From Candidatus Deianiraea vastatrix (GTDB lineage: Bacteria > Pseudomonadota > Alphaproteobacteria > Rickettsiales > Deianiraeaceae): a stretch of 64,000 bases of DNA. The stretch's first letter is position 1; the number at the start of each line of letters is the position of its first letter. Under the pieces are notes generated by a model. It searched no databases. It was not told where the DNA came from and saw only the letters and a program-made list of their open reading frames with translations. This document shows, in pieces, positions 8,871 through 16,930 of the stretch. The position numbers were made by a program, and so were the translations under genes. The DNA lies in NCBI RefSeq assembly GCF_007993655.1, contig NZ_CP029077.1:738744-802743 (forward strand), read 5' to 3'.

Positions 8871-9731
8871 TTATTTATCACCGTATTTTTCCATCCATTT
8901 TTCGCATGCAATTTTGACCGCTTTGCGAACTTGAAGTAATTTATTTGCTCTATCGTTTTGCGATAAATATCCTCTTGCATCAAGAATATTTAGTATATGG
9001 CTTGCCTTAAGACAATATTCATAGCCCGGAATTATACAGTTATTTTCAAGTAAATTTTGACCGTGCATTAGCAATTCTTCGAAATTTTTTGTTAAAAACT
9101 CCTTATCCATTTGATAATTTTGATAATAGTCTGAATATTCGCATTCTATATCTTTTGTGTGAATATCGCTATATTTTGAGCCATTTTTACTCCATTTTAT
9201 ATCAAAAACACTCTGAACATTTTGAACATACATTGCAACTCTTTCAAGCCCATATGTAAGCTCTACCGGAACAGTTTTACAAGGCAGGCCGCCCAGTTGT
9301 TGCATGTATGTAAATTGCGTAATTTCCATATTATCACACCAAACTTCATAGCCCATTCCAGTTGCGCCAATTGATGGATTTTCCCAGTTATCTTCGACAA
9401 ATCTAAAGTCGTGTAGATTTTTGTCTATTCCAAGCTGTGCAAGACTTTCTATGCAAAGCTCTTGTATATTTTGCGGAACTGGCTTCATTATCACTTGAAA
9501 TTGATAGTATCCACCGAGGCGATTTGGATTTTGAGCAAATCTTGCATCTTTTGGCCTTCTGCAAAATTGAGTTTGGCATATATTCCAAGGTTTTGAGTCC
9601 AAAACTCGCATGGAGGTCATTTGATTAAGGGTTGCAGCGCCAGCCTCAACATCACAAGATTGAAGTATCGTGCAGCCTTGCGCTTGCCAATACTTTTCAA
9701 GTGTATCAATAATTTCTTCAAACGTTAACAT
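8871..9731 (-). CDS. glyQ: glycyl-tRNA synthetase alpha subunit
   Basis: GlyQ is the catalytic class II subunit of the alpha2beta2 glycyl-tRNA synthetase; it charges tRNA-Gly together with GlyS in the cytoplasm. The start LTFEEIIDTLEKYWQAQGC is canonical, motif 2-type sequence QFCRRPKDARFAQNPNRLGG and the conserved YYQFQVIMKP follow, and the length (286) is close to the usual 290-300. It overlaps the upstream prepilin-peptidase-like gene by 14 bases. glyS, usually next to glyQ, is not here and must lie elsewhere. Confidence 0.96.
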   Translation of the reverse strand: MLTFEEIIDTLEKYWQAQGCTILQSCDVEAGAATLNQMTSMRVLDSKPWNICQTQFCRRPKDARFAQNPNRLGGYYQFQVIMKPVPQNIQELCIESLAQLGIDKNLHDFRFVEDNWENPSIGATGMGYEVWCDNMEITQFTYMQQLGGLPCKTVPVELTYGLERVAMYVQNVQSVFDIKWSKNGSKYSDIHTKDIECEYSDYYQNYQMDKEFLTKNFEELLMHGQNLLENNCIIPGYEYCLKASHILNILDARGYLSQNDRANKLLQVRKAVKIACEKWMEKYGDK

Positions 9732-10434
9732 ATTTTGATAAAATAACCGTTGTTATCAAAAACCACACGCCATTTATACAGCTTGCAAAATGGCTACCCT
9801 TATTATATTTATATGAAAAAATAAATGACAAGAGAAAAATTGGTAAAAGTAAAATTATCATTTTTGCATTTACAATTGACAGTAATATTAATGAAAATCT
9901 AAAATCAAGTTGGGCAATTTTTAATTTACGAGAAAGTAATAGCAGTGCTGCTGTAGATATATATACGCCAATGCAATGATTAATAGGGTCAAAATTATGA
10001 TTATTGTAAAGTAGGCTGAAAATCCCCGAAGATAGAAGTATCCATAGTGCATTTGGATATGTTTTTTTATTTTGTATATATATTGCTATATTCATTATTG
10101 TAAACGATGAAATTATTGCTTTTGTTATCATGAAATCTATATTTGAGTGCCATAAAATAAATATCAGCATTCCAATCATCATGTTTGAAAGCTCAACTAT
10201 TGTGTAAATTGGTGGTATTTTATATTTTCCACATCTGCAAGTTTTACTAACAAATAAATATCGATAAAGTGGTAAATAGTCTGGAAATGGTATATTTATT
10301 TCGCAGCCTCCGCATGTTGGTTTTCGTTGAGAACCACTCATACAAAGATCCCTTGGAATGCGGAAAATCATAGCAGTAGTAACATTACCAAGCATTGTTA
10401 TTGCAATGGTAAATATTAGACAAAAAAAGAGCAT
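9718..10434 (-). CDS. prepilin peptidase-like membrane protein (A24 family), atypical active site
   Basis: The N-terminal half fits the cytoplasmic Cys domain of PilD-type enzymes: CGGC (about residues 41-44), PFPDYLPLYRYLF, then TCRCGKYKIPPIYTIVEL, which corresponds to the family's L..Y...G.C..C...I....P.VE region. Six or so hydrophobic helices follow. PilD cleaves the basic leader of prepilins at the inner membrane. Of the two catalytic aspartates, the first region (canonical IDLD....PD) reads AIYIQNKKTYPN with no Asp, and the GxGD region reads AQLDFRF, keeping only the Asp. The second Cys pair is C-x-C rather than C-x2-C. The enzyme may be weak, specialised or inactive. The gene heads a minus-strand group with glyQ and starts 51 bases after tRNA-Asp. 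Confidence 0.68.
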   Translation of the reverse strand: MLFFCLIFTIAITMLGNVTTAMIFRIPRDLCMSGSQRKPTCGGCEINIPFPDYLPLYRYLFVSKTCRCGKYKIPPIYTIVELSNMMIGMLIFILWHSNIDFMITKAIISSFTIMNIAIYIQNKKTYPNALWILLSSGIFSLLYNNHNFDPINHCIGVYISTAALLLLSRKLKIAQLDFRFSLILLSIVNAKMIILLLPIFLLSFIFSYKYNKGSHFASCINGVWFLITTVILSKYVNV

Positions 10435-10485
10435 AACAAATCTTTAACAGATAAAAACTACACTAATTTGTGCTGCAATGAGTTA

Positions 10486-10562
10486 TGGCGGAGATGACGG
10501 GACTTGAACCCGCGACCTCTGCCGTGACAGGGCAGCGCTCTAACCAATTGAGCTACATCTCC
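10486..10562 (-). tRNA. tRNA-Asp (GTC), CCA encoded
   Basis: The minus strand folds into a cloverleaf with acceptor GGAGATG/CATCTCC, a D-arm with AGCTCAATTGGTTAGAGC, anticodon stem CTGCC/GGCAG with loop CTGTCAC (anticodon GTC), and a T-arm with GGTTCAAGTCC. The 3' CCA is encoded at 10486-10488. Confidence 0.97.
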
Positions 10563-10572
10563 AAAGCACACA

Positions 10573-10600
10573 AACATAACGATGTTTTTTTAATTGTCAA
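10573..10600 (-). promoter_or_regulatory. promoter of tRNA-Asp
   Basis: On the minus strand a perfect TTGACA is followed by a 16-base spacer and TATGTT, ending 10 bases before the tRNA 5' end. The genes behind the tRNA (prepilin peptidase-like, glyQ) may share this transcript. Confidence 0.65.
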
Positions 10601-10632
10601 GAAAAATGATGATTTATTTTTTAATTTTTGTC

Positions 10633-10662
10633 TTGACTTTTATTGAATCTTGTAAGTCTAAT
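10633..10662 (+). promoter_or_regulatory. promoter of the His/Lys-rich lipoprotein gene
   Basis: TTGACT, an 18-base spacer and TCTAAT lie 22 bases before the ATG at 10685. This is a good sigma70-type match. Confidence 0.5.
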
Positions 10663-10684
10663 GAATTATATTTTTGATATTTAT

Positions 10685-10891
10685 ATGTTTAAATTTACTT
10701 TACTTTTAATTGTTGCATTTGGCATTTCATCTTGCTGCGGTTGCAAAAAGCATCACCATCATGACAAAAATGATCGTCAACATGAAATGGACAAAAAAGA
10801 TGAAAAAATGGAAGCTCGTGATGTAAAAAATCATGATGCAAAATCTGAGAAAAAAAGCTCTTCTGAAAAGAAAAACAACTCTCGTAAGTAA
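10685..10891 (+). CDS. small His/Lys-rich lipoprotein
   Basis: The predicted product is 68 residues long. From ATG 10685 it reads as a lipoprotein: MFKFTLLLIVAFGISSC, with a hydrophobic signal and an ISSC lipobox. Mature residues begin CCGCKKHHHHDKND, a Cys and His cluster that could bind metal ions, and the rest is a charged, Lys/Glu/Asp/Ser-rich tail with no predicted fold. An upstream ATG at 10643 would add 14 residues and spoil the signal peptide. A promoter lies at 10633-10662 and a possible hairpin at 10900-10925. It stands alone. I do not recognise a family; a metal-binding or envelope-spacer role is a guess. Confidence 0.6.
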   Translation: MFKFTLLLIVAFGISSCCGCKKHHHHDKNDRQHEMDKKDEKMEARDVKNHDAKSEKKSSSEKKNNSRK

Positions 10892-10899
10892 TTATTTGC

Positions 10900-10925
10900 C
10901 TAGGCTTGTCTTTTGGCAAGTCTAG
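10900..10925 (+). terminator. hairpin after the small lipoprotein gene
   Basis: CTAGGCTTG and CAAGTCTAG form a 9-bp stem (one G-U pair) around an 8-base loop, 9 bases after the stop codon. Only a short T-rich run follows, so termination would be weak. Confidence 0.4.
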
Positions 10926-10995
10926 CCTTTGCTATAATTTTACTAAGATTTTCATCTTTTTTCGAGGTTTAAAATTTCTTTTGAAATATTTTTTC

Positions 10996-11024
10996 TTGAC
11001 ACAAAAGAAGTCATCTTATCTAAT
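10996..11024 (+). promoter_or_regulatory. strong sigma70-type promoter of the 11047 gene
   Basis: A perfect TTGACA, a 17-base spacer and TCTAAT (5 of 6) lie 22 bases before the ATG at 11047. It is one of the best promoter matches in the window. Confidence 0.6.
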
Positions 11025-11046
11025 ATTAGATGTTAATAGTAAAATT

Positions 11047-11499
11047 ATGGATAATTATAGTACAAATTACGAAACGCAAAATAGCACTACTCATACATAC
11101 AATGGAACTTTATATTCACGCGCATACAATAGGCAGGACACTGTACTTAGTAACGAAAGTAATGTGGTAAATGATCAGGCACAAAGCGTTAATACTGTTT
11201 CTGCTGAATATAATTCAAGTCAACAACTTAATTTCCAATTGAATTCCGCTGAAATAGGCAGCTATAATGCAGTGGATATTGATAATACAAATCAAAAAGA
11301 AAGCATTGGCCAAAAAAATGATTTTAATATACCGCCTGACAATGAGCAAAGTGTTGGTTTTATAAACAAAACGCAGTTAGCACAGCAAAATATTTATAGT
11401 CAATTACATAAATGCAATTTAATGCGTGGGGTGAATATAAGGCAAATTCAGTCCCTAAAAAAGCAAAATTCCAGTGATTCGTTAGGAAGTAGTAAGTAA
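11047..11499 (+). CDS. Asn/Gln/Ser-rich hypothetical protein
   Basis: The 150-residue protein from ATG 11047 (MDNYSTNYETQNSTTHTYNG) is dominated by Asn, Gln, Ser, Thr and Tyr and looks intrinsically disordered. It has no signal peptide, membrane segment or recognisable domain. The frame is open further upstream, but the strong promoter at 10996-11024 places the transcript start close to ATG 11047, which decides the start. It resembles in style the disordered products at 43131, 50668 and 61531, although I see no clear shared motif. It stands alone. A secreted effector or a phase-separating protein is possible, but nothing in the sequence proves it. Confidence 0.5.
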   Translation: MDNYSTNYETQNSTTHTYNGTLYSRAYNRQDTVLSNESNVVNDQAQSVNTVSAEYNSSQQLNFQLNSAEIGSYNAVDIDNTNQKESIGQKNDFNIPPDNEQSVGFINKTQLAQQNIYSQLHKCNLMRGVNIRQIQSLKKQNSSDSLGSSK

Positions 11500-11783
11500 T
11501 TTATCTTCCGCGACCAGTTTGTAGGTAGTTTTTTTGATGAATTAAGCCAGTCACGAACTGATATAGTGAAAGTAAATTACTTTATATTATTTGTCCAGCA
11601 AAACCTCACTCATCTCCTGCAAATTTCCGCTGCAGTGCATTACTATATCGCAGCCTGCAAATGATGGTTTTTGGATAAATAATTGAGATAGAAAAAATCA
11701 ACGAGAGTAAAATTAGGCTAAAAAGAAACAGTTTTTGTAAAATGTATTACCAAAAAAGTGACGATATTCGAAATACAGTTTCA
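11500..11783 (-). repeat. nagZ 3'-end repeat region
   Basis: Between the 11047 gene and nagZ lies non-coding DNA holding a second copy of the nagZ 3' end. On the minus strand 11660-11587 encodes AGCDIVMHCSGNLQEMS followed by EVLLDK and a stop; the gene itself (11862 to 11784) encodes the same 17 residues followed by GILSGIAD and a stop. About 50 bases match with only isolated differences, one of them a silent GAG/GAA change. The sequence between copies (11661-11783) and beyond (11500-11586) is mostly unrelated. A weaker TTCCGC..CAGT match near 11507-11525 may be an older copy. Confidence 0.8.
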
Positions 11784-12731
11784 TTAGTCAGCAATGCCAC
11801 TTAAAATCCCACTCATTTCCTGCAAATTTCCGCTGCAGTGCATTACTATATCGCAGCCTGCACTCAAACACTCGGATGATATTTTTCTAAGAATTTTACA
11901 CCTTTCATGGTTTGTTTTATATTTCTTAGTTGCATAAAAATTAACATCCTCATAGCCAGATGATAGATTTTTATCAAAATGTTTAATTAAAGCCCCCATT
12001 TCAATTGCATCGGTGAGGATAAGCCCTTTAAATATATTCGTTTTGATGTAGTCTATAGCTGTTTTTGATACAGAAAATGGGGCGGTTTTATCAAGGCAGT
12101 CGTAAATTATATGCGATGTCATGGCGATATTACAAAGCTTGTCAAGTCTTTTAAAGACTGCAAAATCTGTATTTTCAAGGGTTAATATATCGCTTGAAAT
12201 ACGTGGAATGTCTATGTGGCTATCAATATTTGCCCTTCCGTGCCCTGGGATATGCTTTAAAACGCAATCAATACCTTCGTTTTTGGAAATTTCGATAAAT
12301 TTTGAGCAATATTTTACAACTTCATCGACATCTTTCCCAAAAGATCTATCGGATATTAAAGGCGTGTCAACTTTATAGTTTATATCGCAAACAGGTGCGA
12401 AATTTATGTCAAATCCAAGGTTTTTCAGTTCAATTGACATATTTTTAACACTTTGCTCAAATTCAGATTCGGAAAGTTTTGTCATTTCCTGTGCAGATGG
12501 ATATTTTTGCGTAAAGTTAATTCTTTGAACCCTGCCGCCTTCTTGGTCGATGCAGATTTTTACATGGCTTCCAAGCTTGTTTTTAATTTTTGCATTAAGA
12601 CCCAAGACTTGCTCGCGCGATCCAATATTTCTTGCAAATAATACAATGCCATAAAGATTTATTTTAGACAAAAGATTAATTTCGTCGTCTATTAAATCTA
12701 GCGAATTTATGCCAAAAATATAACTCTTCAC
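11784..12731 (-). CDS. nagZ: beta-N-acetylhexosaminidase, family 3 glycoside hydrolase
   Basis: NagZ removes GlcNAc from 1,6-anhydroMurNAc peptides during peptidoglycan recycling in the cytoplasm. The 315-residue protein shows the family-3 features: GIVLFARNIGSREQV near residue 28, IDQEGGRVQRI near 81, KHIPGHGRANIDSH near 161 (the His loop), and LILTDAIEMGAL near 240 with the nucleophile Asp. Length is slightly below the usual 330-340. There is no signal peptide, as expected. The gene is divergent from bamA. Its 3' end is duplicated about 200 bases downstream (see the repeat entry), and the last eight residues differ between gene and copy, so the present C-terminus may be a recent replacement. 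Confidence 0.92.
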   Translation of the reverse strand: MKSYIFGINSLDLIDDEINLLSKINLYGIVLFARNIGSREQVLGLNAKIKNKLGSHVKICIDQEGGRVQRINFTQKYPSAQEMTKLSESEFEQSVKNMSIELKNLGFDINFAPVCDINYKVDTPLISDRSFGKDVDEVVKYCSKFIEISKNEGIDCVLKHIPGHGRANIDSHIDIPRISSDILTLENTDFAVFKRLDKLCNIAMTSHIIYDCLDKTAPFSVSKTAIDYIKTNIFKGLILTDAIEMGALIKHFDKNLSSGYEDVNFYATKKYKTNHERCKILRKISSECLSAGCDIVMHCSGNLQEMSGILSGIAD

Positions 12732-12824
12732 AAAAAAATAAAATTATTTATATTTTTACTTGATTTTTTTAAATTGCAAGATATTAAGTATTAGATTTTT
12801 TCTAGATTTATCTATAAAGCGATT

Positions 12825-15140
12825 TTGTCTACATTCATTGTATTGATTTTTTGCGCAATATCAAATGCACAAATTGTTCAAGATGCAAAATTAATGCGTA
12901 ATGGCAGAATTGACAAAGAAAGTGTTTTGCTGTATTCTGGAATTAAGATTGGAGAAGATTTAAACCCGGATAATATATCAGATGCAATAAGAAATTTATA
13001 CGATACAGAGGCGTTTTCATCTATAAAAGTTACATTTGAAAATGGTACTGTGGTCTTTGATTTACTTGAAAATCCTATTGTAAATAGAGTATATTTTGAT
13101 GGATCGGAGTTTGTAACATATGACAAGGTAAAAGATGAGCTGCAAATTAAAGAGCGTGGAATATATTCGCGTGCAAAGATTAAAAATGATGCACAAAAAT
13201 TAGAATTTGTGTATGCAAGTAATGGGTATTTATCTGCAATTGTAGAGCCGAAAGTTGTATTACTTGAAGGCAATAGAGTGGATATTGTATTTGAGTTTTT
13301 CGAAGGAAATAGATCGAAAATTGAGAAGGTTAATTTTCATGGAAATGAAAAAGTGAAAAATGATAAATTATACGAGATTATACCAATTAAAAGCAGAAAT
13401 AAATGGAATATTTTTTCACAAGGTGACGATTATCAGGCAAATATGCCAAGTTTATTGCAAAGCACCCTATCAAATTACTATAAAGAAAATGGCTTTATAG
13501 ATGTTTTTATAGAAGACATAAATGCGCAATTTGCAAGAGATTATCCAGCTGTGGCCTTTAATATTTATATTAAAGAGGGTGAAAAATATACAATAAGGGA
13601 TGTTAAAATTGAGAACAATGTATCAAATTTAACCATGCCAAATGTAATAAAATTTACTCAAAAACTAGGTCAGGTTTATAGTCTCGAAAGAGCGTCGATA
13701 GATTTAGAAAAGGTAAGAAATATCGCATATAAGCTAGGCTTTGGATATACAAATGTACTGCCAAGAATAGATAAAATTAGTGATAATATAGTTGATATAG
13801 TATATGTTATTAATGATGATGAAATTCAAATTATCAAGAGTGTAAATATTAGTGGAAATGAGAAATCAAAGGACTATATTATTAGAAGAGAGCTATTATT
13901 TCAAGAGGGTAGTGTTTTGATAGATAGAGATTTACAGAGATCTGAAAACAGGCTTAGATCCCTTGGTTATTTTAAAGAAGTAAAGATACAAAAGAGAAAC
14001 ATTAAAAACTCCAAAGAGGTAATAGTAGATGTTATTTTACAGGAAGAAAATCGCAGAGGAATGCTAAATCTTTCTGGTGGATATTCAAATTTTGAAGGAA
14101 AGGTGTTAAGCTTTGGAATGGCAAGATATAATGTCTTTGGCAAGGGCTACGATATATCAACAGATTTTTCAAGCTCTGCAATTATGCAAAGTTTATCTGC
14201 TGGCATTTCAACTGCAAGATTTGGAGACTCAAAATTTGGCGGCGGTATTAATTTTGGAATATCAAGTTTTGATGCAAGAAAATATGGCATTAATTACCTT
14301 AGTAAATCATATTCCATAACGCCTCATTTATCTTATAGACTTGGCGATAATCTATTTCACTCTATATATTATTCCTACAGTAAAAGCTCTATGACAAATA
14401 CAGTTCCAGCAAATGCTGCATTTCAAAGATCCCTGCTAAATGATCAATATCGCAATACCGAAACATCATCTATTATTAACAGTATATTCTACGATACTAG
14501 AGATAATTTTGTACTGCCAAATATTGGTACAAGAGTTGGTGGGTCGCAAACTATTGCAGGCCTTGGTGGAACTCAGAGATTTTTCAAGCACGACTTTGAA
14601 TATACAATATATAAGCCAATTATCAGCAGAAGTGCAACTTCTATGTTTTCAATTAAAATGGGTAATATATCAGGCTACGGCGGGGAGGATGTATTATTTC
14701 AAAATAGATACTGGGTTTCATATTACAACATGCGTGGTGTCGGTTATGGGGGCATTGGTCCAAGACTTGTGGAAACAATGCCAAATGGCAAGCAATATGT
14801 TGATGTTATATCTTATCGTGGTAATAATTATGCGGTTGCAACGCTTGAACAGTATTTTGGAATTCCGTTTATAAAGGATACATCATTTAGAATGTACGGC
14901 TTTGCTGATTTTGGTGCACTATACGGCTTTGATGGGCAGGGTTATAGGATTAATTCGGTTGGAAATACAGAGGAAATATATGATTCCAGAAAGATAAGAA
15001 GTGCATTTGGATTTGGTATAGCAATTCCAACGCCAATGTTTGGCTTAATTAAGTTTGATTACGCCGTTAAAGTTAATGTTGACAGATACGACAATGTACA
15101 GAAATTTAGAATATCTCTTGGCGGCATGCCGCTTAATTAA
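12825..15140 (+). CDS. bamA: outer-membrane protein assembly factor BamA
   Basis: BamA is the central Omp85 barrel that folds and inserts outer-membrane proteins. The 771-residue protein starts with a short signal-like helix (MSTFIVLIFCAISNAQ, TTG start), then five POTRA domains over about residues 20-400 (repeated patterns such as VNISGNEKSKDYIIRRELLF), then a 16-strand barrel. GYGGIGPRL lies near residue 640 in the loop-6 region, where VRGY is usual; here it is preceded by MRGVGYG. The C-terminal strand ends KFRISLGGMPLN. The neighbouring genes are not the usual rseP, skp or lpxD. No later ATG would keep the signal peptide. Confidence 0.94.
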   Translation: MSTFIVLIFCAISNAQIVQDAKLMRNGRIDKESVLLYSGIKIGEDLNPDNISDAIRNLYDTEAFSSIKVTFENGTVVFDLLENPIVNRVYFDGSEFVTYDKVKDELQIKERGIYSRAKIKNDAQKLEFVYASNGYLSAIVEPKVVLLEGNRVDIVFEFFEGNRSKIEKVNFHGNEKVKNDKLYEIIPIKSRNKWNIFSQGDDYQANMPSLLQSTLSNYYKENGFIDVFIEDINAQFARDYPAVAFNIYIKEGEKYTIRDVKIENNVSNLTMPNVIKFTQKLGQVYSLERASIDLEKVRNIAYKLGFGYTNVLPRIDKISDNIVDIVYVINDDEIQIIKSVNISGNEKSKDYIIRRELLFQEGSVLIDRDLQRSENRLRSLGYFKEVKIQKRNIKNSKEVIVDVILQEENRRGMLNLSGGYSNFEGKVLSFGMARYNVFGKGYDISTDFSSSAIMQSLSAGISTARFGDSKFGGGINFGISSFDARKYGINYLSKSYSITPHLSYRLGDNLFHSIYYSYSKSSMTNTVPANAAFQRSLLNDQYRNTETSSIINSIFYDTRDNFVLPNIGTRVGGSQTIAGLGGTQRFFKHDFEYTIYKPIISRSATSMFSIKMGNISGYGGEDVLFQNRYWVSYYNMRGVGYGGIGPRLVETMPNGKQYVDVISYRGNNYAVATLEQYFGIPFIKDTSFRMYGFADFGALYGFDGQGYRINSVGNTEEIYDSRKIRSAFGFGIAIPTPMFGLIKFDYAVKVNVDRYDNVQKFRISLGGMPLN

Positions 15141-15211
15141 CCACATTATTTATCGCCTTTTGTTTATATTATTTTGCGGATTTATTAATTATACAAGAAA
15201 AATTAGCAATA

Positions 15212-16750
15212 CTAGTTTTTTAAATCATGAAATGCAGTTCTTGACTTGTCAAAGAATAATTTCACGCTTCCAGTTGGACCATTTCTGTGTTTTGCGATGA
15301 TTACCTCTGCAACATTTTGCGCCCCGCCGACGAGTTTTACATCCCCTGTGTAGTTGTCAATAACAAAGGTTCCGTCAAGGTTTTTCATAGGTTTGCCATA
15401 CATTTTGTCAATCCAAGCTTGATAGTCTTTAGTGTCTTTTGCCTGAACATCGCTTGGATCACTCGGTGGCTTGGGTTTTGTCTTTTCAAGGTAGTATTCC
15501 TCGCGATAAAGAAACATTACAATATCTGCATCTTGCTCAATTGAGCCTGATTCACGAAGATCTGAAAGCTGGGGATGTTTATCATCGCGCGCTTCAACCT
15601 GACGAGAAAGCTGGGAAAGGGCTATAACGGGTATATTGAGCTCTTTTGCAATTGCTTTTAGGGTTTGAGAAATTTCCGAAATTTCAAGCACTCTGTTATT
15701 TGCACTTGCCGATTCAGACCCACGCATAAGCTGTAAATAGTCGATAAACACTGCGGAAATATTGTGCATTTGTTTTAGCATTCGACATTTTGTACGCAAA
15801 AGCGATGTTGAAATTGCAGGTGTATCGTCTATAAATAGTGGAATTTCGTTTAAAGACAAGGCTGCATCTTGCAATTTTGCAAAATCTTGCTCGCTCATTT
15901 TATGCCCTGCAGTGTCTGCTTCGCTGTCAAATTTCGAGTATTTACCGGTTCTTATCGCAACTGAGCTTACGCCTGAAATCATTGATAAAATACGCGTTGC
16001 TATTTGGTCTGACGACATTTCAAGTGAAAAAAGCGCGACTCCACCGCCATTTCCCCTACTGTGTTCGTAGACTGCAACATTATATGCCATATTTACGGCA
16101 AGAGCTGTTTTACCCATTGACGGGCGGGCGGCTAAAATTAGTAGATCAGAAGGGTTAAAACCGCTTATTATCTCGTCAACATCGACAAATCCAGTTGGAA
16201 GACCGCTTAAAATATTGCTATGACGGGCTTTATCTGCTATTGCGATGATATTTTGTAAAAAAGTGCCGATTTTCTGTGGGGAATTTGAAACTCCACCTGT
16301 CTCATTTCTAAGATCAAATATTCTTTTTTCAGTCTCTGACGCTATTTCTTCTGCTGTTTTGAGGGCTGATCCATCTTTAATTTTGCCCGCCAAATCTATC
16401 AAATTTCTCTTTGTATAAAGCTCTTTTACAATCATGCAACGCTCTTTAAGCGGGATTAAATCTGCAACACGAAGTAGTAATTTATTCAAATACCCCTTAC
16501 CGCCTTGAGCCTCAAAACCCTCATCCCCTGCGAGTTTATGTGAAATATTGGTAACATCTGCGACACTTCCTTTATTTATCAAATCTTGTGTTATTTTGTA
16601 TATTTTTTGGTGTAAATCAAATGCAAAATGATGATAGCTAATATAGTTTGATGTAATGTCAAGATTTTGGTTATTAACTATCAAAGCGGCAATTATATCC
16701 TGCTCTGCATCGTGGTTTTGAAGTACATTTTCCACAACTTGATCTTTCAT
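15212..16750 (-). CDS. dnaB: replicative DNA helicase DnaB
   Basis: DnaB is the hexameric helicase that unwinds DNA at the replication fork and binds DnaG primase. The N-terminal domain (AEQDIIAALIVNNQNLD) and the RecA-like domain with Walker A ARPSMGKTA near residue 200, Walker B AVFIDYLQLM near 330 and SQLSRQVEARDDKHPQLSDL near 380 are intact. At 512 residues it is slightly long; the extra length is a loop around residues 420-470 (KPKPPSDPSDVQAKDTKDYQ), a place where alphaproteobacterial DnaB varies. No intein is present. It is followed on the same strand by non-coding DNA and convergent bamA. Confidence 0.96.
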   Translation of the reverse strand: MKDQVVENVLQNHDAEQDIIAALIVNNQNLDITSNYISYHHFAFDLHQKIYKITQDLINKGSVADVTNISHKLAGDEGFEAQGGKGYLNKLLLRVADLIPLKERCMIVKELYTKRNLIDLAGKIKDGSALKTAEEIASETEKRIFDLRNETGGVSNSPQKIGTFLQNIIAIADKARHSNILSGLPTGFVDVDEIISGFNPSDLLILAARPSMGKTALAVNMAYNVAVYEHSRGNGGGVALFSLEMSSDQIATRILSMISGVSSVAIRTGKYSKFDSEADTAGHKMSEQDFAKLQDAALSLNEIPLFIDDTPAISTSLLRTKCRMLKQMHNISAVFIDYLQLMRGSESASANNRVLEISEISQTLKAIAKELNIPVIALSQLSRQVEARDDKHPQLSDLRESGSIEQDADIVMFLYREEYYLEKTKPKPPSDPSDVQAKDTKDYQAWIDKMYGKPMKNLDGTFVIDNYTGDVKLVGGAQNVAEVIIAKHRNGPTGSVKLFFDKSRTAFHDLKN

Positions 16751-16860
16751 CGCAAAATAATCATTAATTACAACAGGTTAATTTGGGAAAAAATAAAATG
16801 CAATGTTTTTCTATGGTTTTGATATTTTGTAATTTTATACTCTTTTTTTATAAGATAAAC

Positions 16861-16892
16861 AAAATTTACCTTGCACCAAGAAATATCAATCC
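16861..16892 (-). repeat. possible decayed copy of the degP 3' end
   Basis: The segment 16861-16892 aligns with the last codons of degP (16931-16966) if small gaps are allowed: the gene reads GCACGCCAAGTGAAATATG on the plus strand and the copy reads GCACCAAGAAATATC, preceded in both by TTTA/TTTAA-type bases. It lies about 70 bases after the degP stop. The rest of the 180-base gap (16751-16930) is AT-rich with no other feature that I can see. Confidence 0.4.
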
Positions 16893-16930
16893 ATTATAAC
16901 CTCACCATTAACAGTAAAAATATATAGAGT

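Noticed and set aside
7484-8983. Longer form of the MrpD-like protein starting at 8983
   Set aside because: It would overlap glyQ by 113 bases and adds a non-hydrophobic leader that is the antiphase reading of the glyQ end.
14113-14874. Two further plus-strand open frames inside bamA
   Set aside because: They lie in other frames of a well-conserved gene, have no recognisable protein features and disappear once bamA is accepted.
15287-16158. Several plus-strand open frames opposite dnaB
   Set aside because: They are antisense shadows of an intact dnaB with canonical motifs.
15212-16750. Possible intein in dnaB, given the length of 512 residues
   Set aside because: Walker and downstream motifs are uninterrupted, and no splicing-junction Cys or His-Asn pair is seen; the extra length is a C-terminal loop.
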